Assembly: GCA_028015205.1 (NCBI GenBank)
Contig: CM051516.1
Location: forward strand, 33,370,230 to 33,434,229
Length of the DNA stretch: 64,000 nucleotides
Direction: 5' to 3'
Source of the DNA: Mytilisepta virgata
Lineage: Eukaryota; Mollusca; Bivalvia; Mytilida; Mytilidae
Below are positions 28,101 through 43,100 of this stretch, piece by piece. The first letter of the stretch is position 1, and each line of letters starts with the position of its first letter. Below the pieces are notes generated by a model. The model was given only the letters and a program-made list of their open reading frames with translations, was not told the origin of the DNA and ran no database searches. The position numbers and the translations under genes are program-made.

Positions 28101-31100
28101 TTTTGCCACTCTAAAGAATTTAATTTCAAATCACAGCAATAATGACCAAATAAATTTTCTTTATAAAAATATAGTGACCAAATAATTAGCTTTGACATAT
28201 AAATTGTGTAGTAGTGGTAGTAGTGGTAGTACACAGTACAAACATGTTTCTTAAAAAGAGTTTTTTATCATAATAAAATTAAAACAGTTGATCACCAGTC
28301 AGTATGTCTGTTTGATTTATATTAAAACCACAAAATCTGTCATTTGAATTTATCTTGATTTAGCCCTTTCACATGTATATTGAATAACATTTCTATCAAT
28401 TTCTTTCAGACATTCCATATATCTGTTCACATGAAATCTCCATATATAGTCATTCCACAGACGGGTACCCTTAGTGACAGTGATAGGTATTTGTATTATT
28501 TTGAGGCATGATCATTAAGGATGATCGCTGGTCTAATAGGAAATAAATAGGATTTGAAATAGGTGTTTTAGTTTGAGAGAACATATGAATAGTAAACAAA
28601 TAAGCAAGAAAAAAATATAGGTTCATGTGCTCATTTTAGAGCTATAAATAAGCAAGAAAAAAATATAGGTTCATGTGCTCATTTTAGAGCTATAAAGCCT
28701 TGAAAATTTGCAGGAAATAGGTTTTCTTTGGATTTTTCATTATCTTTGCATTGGCAACTTGAGTCTCTCAAAAATATATGAAAAAATAAAAAGGATTTCA
28801 TAACATTTTGTCAAATACCATTTTAAGGTATATATGATTGAATTATAAAAGAAAAAGTGGGGGTTCATGGGCACAAAATTTCAGTTTCAGAAATGGATAA
28901 AACCCGAGGATTCCAAAAATCTGACAAAAAGACCAAAACATGACCAGCAAGCATCCTTAAGTATCAAGTATTTATTTATACGATAACTTATATTATTTTA
29001 AAAAAAATTAAAAGAATTTAATTTTCAGTAGTGTCAGGCTAAGATAAACCAATTTTAGCAACTGTAATGATTCTTTTAGAAAATAGATACGTGTATGGTG
29101 TTATTGTTGTCACACAGTATTTTTATTTTATTGTTTAACTGATTCTTTATTTCCTTAATAGGAGATATTGCATTAATATTTCTTGTTAATATTGTTTCAC
29201 CCAACCTTTTCACTATTTATGGACAAAAAAAATTATTATATCGGTAAAAGGAAAATCTGTGAAAAAATAATTATTTTGTCCTTTTGAACCTTGTTTAAAT
29301 TTATGGCATTTCAGCATTTTTATAATTTTTTATTATTTATATTTTATTAATTATTTTTTAATGTTTTTACAGGGAAGGGAATGTACTAGTAGTAGATTTA
29401 GGAACATTTACTGTGGAAAGTGATCTTCAAGACAAGTCTAAACTGGTGGCTGTAAGTTGTTATATACCATTGGAAATACACAAAAACAGTTTGAGCTTTT
29501 GGGGAGTTCTGTTTAATGAAGTACTAAAGAACAGGAAGTTCTGTAAAGGGACCTAAAAAGTAGTTCTAGATACCCAGGGTGTTCAAGTCATCTAGGTTCA
29601 TGTTACTGAAGTTCTATTATACAATTTTTGCCTCTACTATATATCAATACTTCAATATTTTTTATGTAATATACATTTGTACATGTAGATACATGTATGA
29701 CCTTTGGGATAATAATTCTCTTTATAGTGCCTATCACTTTACTTTATGCATGTTTCATATCTTGTTTGTAGAACAACTTCATTGCAAGTTTTAGATGTAG
29801 AATACATCATCACAAGGAGGTGTTGTGTGATTTGTTTTTAATGAGGATTAATTATTTGTTATAGAATCCATCATCACAAGATTTACATGAGAGGCTGTAT
29901 GACAAGTTTTTAGTTAGGATAACGGAAGTCAAGATCTTAGTAGCAGATTCCAGTGAGTTGTGACAAGTATAGAAGCCCTCACACAATTGGCTCTTTTGTT
30001 TGAACTGTGTAGTATGGATTTTATTTGAAGAATTTATTGACCATATCCCTTTTTCTTAATGGTGCAATTGTACATATATATAAAGTTATTTCAACAGATA
30101 TTTGCATAATCCTGTCTTCATTTTAGAGTAAAGTTTTCCCTTTAAGAATACAAAACAAATATTAAAATGTAAAGATAGGATGTAAACATGGATGAGAAAA
30201 CATCCTTTAGGATTGAACATTTGAGAAGATTGATTATACAATGTATCTAAATGTCATCATGTACCACCTAGTGAAATTCATAAATGTTTCCTCTACCTTA
30301 GTTTCATAAGTTATGTAGGAATTATAGACAGAATAATTATATAGTTTTGTATTTAATATCTTACACTCCAAGGGATAGAACCTTGAGAGTTTATGTGAGC
30401 TGTTTCCAGAATGTCAATATCATATATTTATTATGCAGATGAAGATTGGCATTTACCATTGACTATGGATACTACACAGTCCAAATTCCATATTTTACCA
30501 AATTCTTCATTAGATATCACATTTTATAAAACCAGTATGCCTGAGGATTACCAACATCCACAGTAAGTATATTCATACATCACAGTTCTCGTTGTATCCT
30601 TGATAGATTATATGCAGCAATGTTATTCTGTAGAAGACAAGACAAGACAAGATGATTTATTGCAAGAAAGATTTGTGCCCCAAAGGAGCAGATAATATAC
30701 ATGAGAGAAAAAACAAACTACAAACAATAATCAAATCGCCACATACATGTGTAATGTTTATGTTAAATTTATAAATCATTACAAATGATTACTGTATCCT
30801 TTTTGTTTATTCATAGCCACAGGTTTGACATAAATGTAATTGTATATTTACATGTAAATGTAATTGTATATTTTCAGCCACAAGTTTAATATATTAATTG
30901 AAATTTAGATTTAATTGAATATTTACAGCCACTAGTTTGATACATGTATAATTGAAATTTAAATGTAATTGTATATTTACAGCCACAAGTTTGATGTGAA
31001 GTTACATTCCCTAACATTAACTGTGACAGATGAACAGCTATTGATACTGTACCTGTTTATATTCCATTTCCCCAGTCCTGAGATTGTGTCTTTTGAGGAT

Positions 31101-34100
31101 AAAATGGATGCTGCTGAGGCCATGCCTCCCAGATTGGTTAGTATAAAGCAAATGTTGCTCACATTAGGAATTTGAGATATTGTCTTTAGATTATGTCAGT
31201 TTTCCATCCTTTTAAATTCACAAAAATGGCCTGCCTTTATACCACTGTGCCATTGGAGAACAAATTTTGGTATACATGCCTGATGATAAAATAAATGTTG
31301 ATGGAATAGTCCTAAATGATCCATTTTCAAACTTTGTCCAACTTTTAACCAATATGGATTTTTAAGTTAAAATTTTGATCTATGCCATGATTTATTGCAG
31401 ATTTATTATGGATATTAATTTAGTAAGCTGTGTTGACGGATGTATGAAAATAAGGCATACAGTCTGAAATTTATCACTGCATTTCATCAGTTACATGTAC
31501 ATTTAGTTTCATTTTAAATTGGGAGTAGATACAAGAATTTTAACTACCAAAATATCATAGTTTTGTGTAAAAAACAAAACGCAATGCCATCTTTACATGT
31601 AGCTGTTTTATTATGGGTAACTCTCTAATTCAGTGACATCTATCAAATTTGTTATTAGGTGTAAATTTAGTAATACTTGTTACTGGTTATTTCCCAGTGT
31701 GTAATGATATCAAGATGGTATAAAATTATGTTGAAAATAGAGGTCAGTGATTCTTTTCATGAGAATTTGGCTTATCAAGATAATATGTGTAGGCTGTACT
31801 TGGTAATATATCAGCATATGTCCCAAGCATAAAAACATGAAATATAAGATCTGTATCGGTAATACAGGTAAAGGTATTGACAAGAAGGCATTATTCATTG
31901 GTAAGTTTCTGGTTTTAACCTAATTTTTCAGATGCCTGTTTTGTTTAAAAAAGATCCTTTACATTGAATTTTTTTTTCAATAATACTATTTTCTTGATGT
32001 CCAATGATAGTTTTTTCAGTTGGTACCATAGGTGAAATACAAATAAAGATCCTTTTTTTATTTCCTGAAAAAAATGTATGTGGTAGAGGGTATTTTATTT
32101 TTGACATTACATTAATTTACATGTATTCTGTTAATGGTTTCAGGTGTGATTTTATTATTATTCCAATCCTTATTTGCTTTGAATTTATAATTTAAGACAT
32201 CTGTATATTAAGAAACATTGAGTTCTTGAATCAAAAGTAGAAGCTCTATTTCTAATTTGACTGCTTTTTAATAATTTTGTATTTTTTAAGTAACAAAGCT
32301 TTATTCAATGATGCATCACACAGTTTCGGGACACAATTTTTTCGCTAAAAAATTTCCTTAGAAAATTCATCTTTATTTATTCATTGATAGCAACAACATT
32401 TGCTGAAATTTTGAGAAAAAAGTAGTTAAGAGGCAAAATATTGCTTAAAAGTTTCCTAAAAAAAATTATTAGGAAAATGTAATTAGAAAGCAAATATATT
32501 GACAACTTGCTTGATAAAAGGCATATCTCATGGAACTTTGTTCCACACATATTTATTTTGTAGGACCCATCAAACATCCAGGTGGAGCCATCCATTACTT
32601 TGCTAAGAAGAACAAGGAGAACCATCCTCAGTAGGACTTTGATTAAATCAGTGATACCTGAAGATGACACAGTTTCAGACAAGCCGTATTACTCTGAAGA
32701 TTATGGTAGGTCTGAGATGAAAGTAAACATTTCTCTAGTAATTACACGATATCATCTGAAGATGACACAGTTCCATATACTCTTGCGATCATGAAAGGTC
32801 AGAGATAAAAGTAAAGGATTCATTTAATGATTAACCCTTATGGTTTTATTTGTAGTAATTTATTCATGGTTGACAATATCAAAATCGTCATTACCTATAC
32901 AGCATTTTATACTTTAAATATGCATCAAACTTTGTTCTTTTAGAGAAGGAATGTAGTATTTGTCTTGTTCTGTATTTGTAGATGAGAACTTTTTTTCTGC
33001 ATCAGATGATTCAGAAGATGAATATGAAAAATGGAACAGGTACAGATATTGTATTCAGATATTGTATTGTACAATAATACTTTGGATTTTAGTATTTAGA
33101 AAGGTTTGGAGAGAAAACAAAAAAAAATTCTTTTCAAATAAGGAAACCTGAAGTAACCATTTATACAGATTTTATTATGGTTCCTAACTTGGATAAATAT
33201 GGCCATTATAAAAAAAAAATTAACAAAAAAAATTATTTTTAAACTCTTCTCCCCTGAATATACTGATTCAATAAGGACCAAACTTTCATGTGTTAGTCAT
33301 AAATTGTGTCCAGTCATTAAAAAATTTTGGACTGATAAGTTTTATACACTGTATTTGAACATCTCAACAATTTATGTCTCATCAGCAGTGATAATAAAAT
33401 ATAAAAATGGAAGACCACAACAATAAATCAAAACATTTTGAGCAAATTAAAATACCGAACTGTGCAACGTAAACAAAAAATTAAGGACAGGGCTATGCAT
33501 AAGAGAGAGACTCGTCTTAGATAATGATGCTGGCATGAATTTTAGCCACAATGGATTTGTACATCCAATTCTAAATACTGTAAATATGGAAATTATTGCG
33601 ATGTTTTTATTATTGCGAAAATTGCAATTGGTTTGGGATCGCAATATTAAAAACTCGCATTTTTAATGCATATTTTCATGTCCGATTTATTATAAATGTG
33701 TGACCTTTTGTTTAAATTTACACAGGTAAGTTTCTGGTCATTGATTGCCGACATCCGGAAACAGGTTAATCGGTAGATACTTAGTTGGATAGTTATTGTT
33801 TGGACAGCTATTATATATAAATGACATTTTGAATTTTAATATGTTTAAAACCATCAATTAAAACCCAATTTTTACCCGATCTCCGATTGAAATAATAAAG
33901 CCTTTCAGTTTTCACACGGTCAGTGATCGCAGTAATTAAACCTCGCAATTTTGCCTGGAGCAGAAGAATCGCAATAATAAGTGGACGCGAAAATTTCCGA
34001 ATTTACAGTAGTATATAAAAAATACTACGGACTTTGTTTTTTCAATATTAGTCTAGAAACCCTCTAGACTGGATTCTCTAAATGGAAATTGAACAGTTAA

Positions 34101-37100
34101 AGAATGAGTATATTAATCTATATACTTACAGGTTTTTGACTGTTAGATCTGTTGATGATTACCTGTCCACAAACAACAGGATGAGGATGTGTATTCGTAT
34201 ACAGATTGTAGAGTTGGTAATCCAGTTATCACTACAACAAGAAAGACAGAGAAAGGAATACCTCATGTTTAGACTGGATCCTGTCATTGTTGACATGGCT
34301 AATACATTTTATCTAGATAAAAATGGGAAACCAGTAGATTGTGGATATGCTATGTATGCAAGTGTGGGTGCATTCAAAATGGCCGATAAGTTACATCAAA
34401 GTAAGTTTGTTTACACAGGGCTGTAACAGCAGCATAACATGTATTTGTGTTTTTTATGCAGTTTGATTAATTATAGACAGAATTTTATGGTTTCCAGTTT
34501 TAGATGGATTGACCCGTTTTGTCATCAACCTGGAAAAATTATGTCACTGAACATTTTGCAGTTTTAATATCTATTTTTTGCTCCTTAGGTATATTTGTCC
34601 TTTTTTTTGACACCAAAATTTAAAGGGGCAATTAGTGATATTGTTTCCAGTTAAAAATTGTTAGTGACACAGCAAACTTAAAGATACGTACATGATAAAA
34701 GTTAAAGTTGGCCTTTCACTGGAAAATAAACCTCTTTATGTCCTTTCAGTTTCAAAATATTTAAGAAAGTCTATGAACAATTTTTAGTTTCAGTCATTAC
34801 AAATAAAGGAAATCTCATCAAATTATTTTGTTGAGTTCAAATCAAACAATAATTTTTTGGATGTTGAATATTTTAGTTTTAACATATTTGATCCTATATT
34901 TCATTTATTAGCTCACCTGGCATATAGGCCATGGGAGTTTATGTCATCACTTTGCGTCCGTCGTCCGTAAACTTTTCACATTTTTATCTTCCCCTCTTAA
35001 ACTACTTGTCGGATAGTAACCTTACTTGGTAGGAATGATGTATTGAAGGACCTCTACAAAAAATCCACCATTGGTTCCAGTTGGATGAACAACATGGCCA
35101 CCAGAGTCCATCTTTGATTATGATTTGCCAATTTTCAAAAATTTTCTCCTCTGAAATTACATCATGAAATGTTTTGAAACTTTGCAGGATTGATGACAAC
35201 AATGCCCTCTACAAATGATCCACATTGGATGAGATTCATATGATAAACCTGTGGCTGCTGCTGATCAAAGTATCTATTGAAACCATATGGGAATTTTTTG
35301 TAATTTTCTTAGGAACTAATGCACAGACTGCAAACAAAGTTGGCGGGAATCTCACATGGAAGCACAGATTCAAATGATCCACCTTTTTTTTTAAGGTCAA
35401 AAGTCAAATATCAAGGTTACTTAACAATTTTGCATTTCTTTAACAGCTTTTTAAATGGGCTAATAGAAGCCAGGTGAGCGATTCATGCTCAGATGAACCT
35501 CCAGTATTATATTATTGTTGTTAGCGTTTATATGAAAATGTTTTGTTGTGTATATAGTGTTTTAAAATGCATGACTTAGGAATAGTTATTCTGATGAAAG
35601 AGTCTGAGGAACTTGAATGTTTCAGTAAGTAATATGGACAGCTTTTCATTATATGGTTCACAGTTCTAAAATTGGTACCTTACTGGTCCCTTATCATTTA
35701 TGAGCTTTTGGATGTTGGGTACTAGAGCCAATTGAACCACTATAATGGAGAGTACCACTGGTATTAATTGCTTTTGACTAATGGACATGGAATGGCATGG
35801 TTTAAAGCAAGGTGGCATTAACTTTTGAATTGATTAATGAGAATACCGTATATTTCGTTGTATAGGTCAGTACTTTTTTTCTCTGAAGTGCTGGGCTTGA
35901 CCAATGCACCACATCAACCTACACATGTATCTAAGATTTTTTTAAACAATTTCATAAAGCCCAACCCACCTCCTATAGTAACTATTAATAAAACGATTTA
36001 AGAACTGTGCTTCAACCTATACATTGCACCGACCTATAGTCCGAAAATTACGGTATTTAAAATAATTTTTATGTCAATCACTTTACACAACAGTATAGAA
36101 ACTATTCCTGTCCTTTCACATAAATCTTTCTGTCAGAGGGTAATTCTGTTTTATTTAATACCAGTTTACCTCAACATTAATCATTGTTTCTCTAATTTTG
36201 TGCTTGTTTTAGGGTATCAGATTGGTTAAAGAAAATTTTGATAATCTATTTGTGATTTTTTGTTCTTGATCAATGATTGGTCATTAAAGTTCCCTTTCAA
36301 TTTTCTTAATGCTTTTTGCCGACACCATAGCAATGCATAAACAATCAAGGATAATCAAGAGGTCGGCCAACAATTTTGTTTCCAAATGTGACGTATTGAT
36401 GTTATGAAAGAATGCTCAAAATCTTATGGTTTAACTATCATGACTGTAGAAATATGATAACCAAATGCGTGCGAAGTCAGATTCTACAAATGTATATTTA
36501 AACACTAATATATAACATGATATAATGCTAATGACTGATCTGATCTTTCATCACTAATCAAACTTTTTGTAAATTTTTCTGACACATTTGTCAATATCAA
36601 TGAATGTCTCCAATATAACTGTTTCATATCTGCCTTACTAAGAAGGATTTTTACAGATGGCACTTCTTTTATCATCTTTTTCTGCATGTTAAGGACAGAA
36701 ATTAAAGTTTATTAATAAATAATTTCATAATTTTTGAAAATCATTGATTTGACTCTTGAAATGCTGAAGTACAGAGCTAGATTATTTTTCGCAAGATATT
36801 ACACAAAAAGTATTGTTGCTGTTAAGCAATATTTTGTTAATGTTGTATATGAAGAAACCAAATCCTGATATCAAAGAATTCATTGACAACATTATAAGTA
36901 TTATGTCTCTGTCTTGGTTGTTAATTGTATTTATTGGTTAAGAAAAATTATCCTTTTTACTTCCTCCTTCAAGTGGTACCTTTGGTGCAAGATTTTTTTT
37001 ACTGGTATATACATGTATAATAAAATTGTAAAATTTATGTATGACATGTTTTCATAATATTTAAGAAATTTCCACAGAAATTTGCAAAAATGTAGAGAAA

Positions 37101-40100
37101 TTAAAATTCACATTAAAAGTCTTTATGGAATTATTTATAAATCATGGATTTTAATTGTTATTTGTAAACAGAACAAAATTGAAATATCCATTATTAAGAA
37201 TAGTATCACAACAGAAGCTTTAATATTCATATTGTGGTCTTTGGGGTTAAATTTGAAAACAGAAAATTTGTTTTATGTTTATAGGAGCATCCGGTGCATA
37301 TTTAGAACTACTGAGAACAGAGTCAGATAAGAAACTGATCACATTTAATTACAGACAGGTTAGTTGTAATTGTTTTTTTTTCAAGTTTGCCAAAGAACAC
37401 TTAACGTTTTGAAGTGTAATTAAAGAAAACCCAACCACATACTGTTAGAAAAGCTTAAAGGGCTTACTTATTTTTGTCTCCTGAGTATTTTATTATGATT
37501 TATTTGCTGCAGACATTAAATAATACCCTGAAACTTAATAATGAATGTTACTGAGGCTAGGTGGCCAAGTGGTTCTAGTACTTCATGGAATTACTAATGA
37601 TCATTAGCCAGTCAACACTCAGGTTGTGTATTCAAACAAAATTTGTATTTGATGCTGATTTTATTTCTCAGTGAGAACTAGTTTTATACTGAAAGTTGTG
37701 GTTCTCCTCAAGTAATCTGGTGTCTTTCTAAAATGTAAACTGGCAGCCATGATGTAGCCAGTTGCACTGATATTGATTTACACAGCCCCCCCCCCCCCCC
37801 CCTCATCCCCTAAAGAAAAAAATACAAACTCAGATTTTGTTTTGAAATGAAAAGTTTTCAGATACTGGTTTGGAAAAGGAGTGATTTTTATTGACTTTTG
37901 AAATTTCTATAATCAGGTTTCATAAGAAAAATGTTGGATTTTTGGACAGTGTATAGTTAAGTACAAATTCTGTAGGATTGAGCAATCACAATGTAACTAT
38001 TAATTTCTTTCTGTAGGTGTCACCAAAATGTCCAGATTTTGGTACAGTATTTGGTTACATAGAGAATGCTGCTGGATTTACCTGTCACAATGTAACTGTG
38101 ATATTTGATCAGACAGTTATGGGTTCTCTGAAAAAGTTTGTAGACAATATGCAAGAAAGGTAAGTTCTTTGGTGAAAGTGAAATTTTCAGTTTTTTATTT
38201 TGATTTAACTTGATGTACAAATGTACATTTGAGAAAAGTAGTAGAAAAAGAATAGTATGCTTACAATAAGTTACAAAAAATCATACATATTATTTGAAAT
38301 TGTGGATTTTTTTCCCTTCATATAAGTTTTGTGGTTTAGTGAAAATATCCTAAATACTGAATTTCATGTTGTTTTAAGTTTCCAATGAAAAAGCAATAAA
38401 AAATGAGTAGTTACAATGTAGTTGAATACTTAAATTTATTGCTTTACTATCTCGAGAAAGCTTGAATCGAATGAATCTACAATATTTAAAACTCATGTGT
38501 AAGTAACATATACTAGTCTATCTTATCAAATTTTGTAGTTGCATGAATTAAAACTGGTATTGATGTAAATATAATGTCAGGCCATTTAAGTTTAAGTTTA
38601 TTATTCAATAATTTCCAAAGTAGATTCAGGATAAGTAGTTATTTAAATTTTACTAATCGTTCCTAAATTACTCGTTAAAGATTATTATGTGTCATCTGTT
38701 TTCATAATGTGGTTGTTTCAATGATGATGCATAAATATAGTTTTTATTGACAAAAATTGTAAATTGTATTTTAGATTAGCAAAGCTTGATGAGAAGTTTA
38801 ATGCTGTTCCCAGATTGGCCAGTGTCAGACATCGCCCACAAAGACAGGAAAGCAGAATATCAAATGTCAGCAATATGTTTAGAGAAATGGTTGATGAAGG
38901 TGCACTGTTAAATGATTTGGTCAGATGTTTCATTGTACATGTAGTATCAAGTTCAAAATCTTAATTCTGAATTTTATAGTCTGAATAGTTATTTACTACG
39001 TAGAATTTATCCAGGAGAAATGAAAGGAGATACAAGGAAATTGTCAATGAGACAAAAACCCTGAAATGGAATTATGGCAGCAGAAATATTTAGTATGACA
39101 GATAAATGTATGCATATTTGTCCTTATAAATATGTTGTAAGGTTATTGTTCTATACATGTGTATTGATGTAGAAATTGGATTTTGGATAGGTTTTCTCCC
39201 TATATTGAAAGTCTTCGGTTTATAATTTTGAATCTGTCAACCAAGAATATACAAACTGTGTGTTTGCTCTACAGTAATAAGGAGTTAAGAATAGAGACAG
39301 AATAATCTGGCATTGTAACATGTTGATCCTCTATGATATAATCATATTACTGATAAGATATAAACATTAAATATCTTTCCTTCACTGTCTTTAAATATGC
39401 ATTAATTTTCAGTTGATTCAAGTGACAAACCTGTAATCAAATTACACATTGTGACCTGTATTAAAGATGTCAGTGTTCAGCTATGCAATATTGATAAACA
39501 GTTTTCACAGATGGATTTCAAAGGTTAGTTTTCCTCAGTGTACAACTACTAGTATAAAGTAACCTTAAACACTGCACACTTACATGTATAGATTTAAAAG
39601 CTTAGTTCTAAGTGTAAAAATATGCAGTATTGACACGAATTTGTTCTCACAATTATTTTCTACTTTCTGTATGGAATACAATATTGTCCTTTGCCGCATT
39701 TTTTGCGAATTGGAGGTATAGAGTTGGAAGATTGCAAAGTTTGTTTAGTTTTTATACGGCCGCAAATTTTTGCGGACATATTATGATATGAGCCCTGTCG
39801 TTGTCGGCATTGGCGTTCGTAGACCGTTAGGTTTCTGCTCATTTATTTTTGTTATATTCAATGTATCCTTATAATATTTTACCAGAATGGTCCCCCATAA
39901 GAAATACAGGTTGGGATTGATTTTCGGGAATCTGACGCCATTTTGAGGGATACCTAAAATTTTTATGTTTCATCCAAATTTAATGGATATTGTTTCATTT
40001 AAATCATCTTGATGAGTGTTTTCATTAATATGTCAACAGATTTTTCCTATCATTTACAGTTTTTGAGATATTGGTGGTTAAAGGGGCCAAAAAAGCAAGG

Positions 40101-43100
40101 AAGCTGGAATTCTTAATTTCTTTTGGTTTTTGTGGAAGGTCAAATATTAATGTGTAATGTATATTATATTATGCAACACTTTATTGGGTAAAGCTATATA
40201 GTTTGTCCACATTTTCTTTAATTCCTTACCTGTCAACATGTTGCGGTTGTATCATGCTGTGCCTATCGAAGCCCTTTATTATAATTTAATTTCAGGATTT
40301 GAGAGTCAGTTGATAATGAAAACGAAGAAAATTACATTTAACTGTCGACTGAAGGAGATGTCAGTCAAAGATCTGACAAAGAATACATTATACCCTGATG
40401 TAAGTACAAATTCAGTGTTTTGATACACAAAAGTGCTAAAGTTAGTGTTTTGAGTATGAAATTAAATCAAAATTAAAAGGTTATGGATATGTATTAATGT
40501 GGGCCCTTATTGTGACAACTTCTTGATTTGAGCAAATTTCAACTTTGCCAAAGGAATAATATATACAGGAGTTACTGCCCTTTACAGCTAAGGATACACA
40601 TGTGTTGTGTCCACTGTAACTTTGACTGGAAGACATGCATGTCCAAAAAAAAATTATTTATTCCTATTTTTGTACTTTCAGATATTGATCATAGAGAAAG
40701 AAGATGATCCTTTCTTTGATTTAAAGGTAAGAGACAAAAATTTATACACACATTTTAAATTTCATAAAAATTATGTTTTATTCAGTTGGTTTTATCTCTT
40801 TTTGTTATGAAAAAGAATGGACTTTGGGTAAATGTCAATGAGACAATATTCCATCTTTATAGTGAATTGACCAAGATGTGTTGACAGTCTTCTGTTATGG
40901 TTTTTAGTCTGATTTCTGGTTTTTTTGTTTTTTGTTTTTTGGATTTTTTTTTTTTTTTTTTTGGGGGGGGGGGCTGGTTATACAAAAGAGTGATTCATTT
41001 ACAAATTATGCACCTAAATGATGTTTTTTTTTATGTTATATTTAAATTAAAGTGAGGTACATGAAATCACAGACCATGCTATATTTCACTCCAAAAGTTT
41101 CATTGTTTTATCATCAAGCCAAGTTCATGTTTTAGGTGGAGAAATTCAGTAATAAAGAAACTGGTGTGAGGAAAAACAGACATGCAGTAGAGAAACTTGA
41201 CTACAAAATTAATTTGAGAATAGGACACCTTCAACTGGCATTTACTAATAAATTCTTCTGGGAAATTACTGTGAGTTAATGTTTGTATATTTTGGTATTC
41301 CGTAAGTAAATGTTACCTTTATGAATTGAGATTGGCAGATGTTAAGACATCTCATTGTTGCCATTTCATCTGCAGTACAGTGAAATTCATACATTGGGGG
41401 CAAGCCCTAAATGGCCCTGACAAAATAACAAAGTGGATAAATTAGCAAATATAGCAATACATCCTGACATCCATTAGGGTTTAAATAAGAATTGAAAGAG
41501 AAAAATTCCTGATTTGGGACGGGTACAAGCAATAAAAAAACTGGTTTTAAATTAGTACTGTTGGATCTACACTCTCTCGATATATAGCCAAAAAAAAGTG
41601 GAAACAGTAGAAATCAACTGGAAAAATGTATCCAACCCATTAGAAAAGTACAGCAACATCAATATACAGTAACAAGAAAGATAAAATACAAAGGTATAAA
41701 CAATGAATGCTTGCAGTTACTGAAATCAAGCTCAGGTCATGTAAATTTTTTCTGCACAAGTTAGTTACTTTTTAAGGTAATATAGATAAAATCTTGGGCT
41801 GGTGTATTTCATCCTCTTTATTCATCAAAATAGCTGTTGTTCATTTGGCCTCTGTGTACAGTGTGATTTCAGAGTAAATAGATTTTATTTGAAAATTTGT
41901 GTGTTATTCTATTCCAGGGCTTCTTTGATCCATTCAAAACTCCAGAAATTGTAGAAGCTGCTACAGCATATAAGGACATGGTTTCAAAACAGGTAATTAG
42001 AATGGAACTTATGACTTTCAGACTTGAATTTTTTCTTCTGTCCTATGAATTAAGTAATAAAAAATAAGCATAACTTGTGCATTTTGAAGTATTTTTTTAC
42101 TTTCAATAATTTATCTAAGCCAATATTTCATTCTGTAGCAAACTGACATCATTATTAATCATCAGACTGGTTATTCAGATTCACTCACCTGTTTCAATGT
42201 CAAATATTCACTAAAGATTAAATGAAGATGTTGCGTTCTTGGTACAACCATGATATTTCCTCTTAGAAAAAGTGATTGAAGATGTACATACATGTAAATA
42301 TTTCATTAGGTTTTTAATTTTTCCAAAAAATTCGTGAGAATTTGTGCAACAGGAATAAGTGTTTTATAGTATAAGAATTTTTTTAATGGGTTATAGATAT
42401 CAAGATCATTAAAAGGTTTTTTTGTTTTGTTTTGTTTTTCGATTCCTGAAATTATTTATGATCCTTGCCAGTACATTCCCTACACTGTTTAACATTAATC
42501 CCGATGGGAATCTATTCCAAAATCTTGTCAGAAACCACATTAAATCCATTTGAAATGATATATTTATACAGGAAATGTTGTAAATTTGTTATTAAATAAA
42601 CTTTATCTTCAGTTGCCAATCACAAGTTTAAGTGCCATGATTGGACATATTTTAATATTGAACGATATTGAAATATTTTCTGAAATCTAATAAAAAAATT
42701 GCTGACTAAATTTACAGTATGCCAATTGGAAATTAAAGATGGCAGATATGGTTTTACTTTGTACAATATAGTGGTTTTCTTGTTGGAAACTGAGGAGTGA
42801 ATAGAACTGTTACATGTATTTGGTATTTGAAAATTAAAGATAACTGGCACAGCTGAAAATAAAAAAACTTCTTGTGTCAGAACTGACTGAAGACCTTGCC
42901 TATCAATAAAGTGACTGATATTGCTAAAAATTGGGTTTATTTGGAAATAACAAAAAATTGGTAAAATAATGATGAAGGAAAATTGATACCATTGTAACAA
43001 TTACAATTTATATTGAAGGTTACAGAAATCCATCCATCTTCAATGAAGATATCTGTTAGAGTAACTATGCATATGCCGACCATTGTAGTACCTAAAGATT

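Noticed and set aside
37552..37640. Possible tRNA gene
   Set aside because: Box-like motifs are present, but the arms do not form a cloverleaf and the 3' acceptor stem is missing; better as a SINE head.
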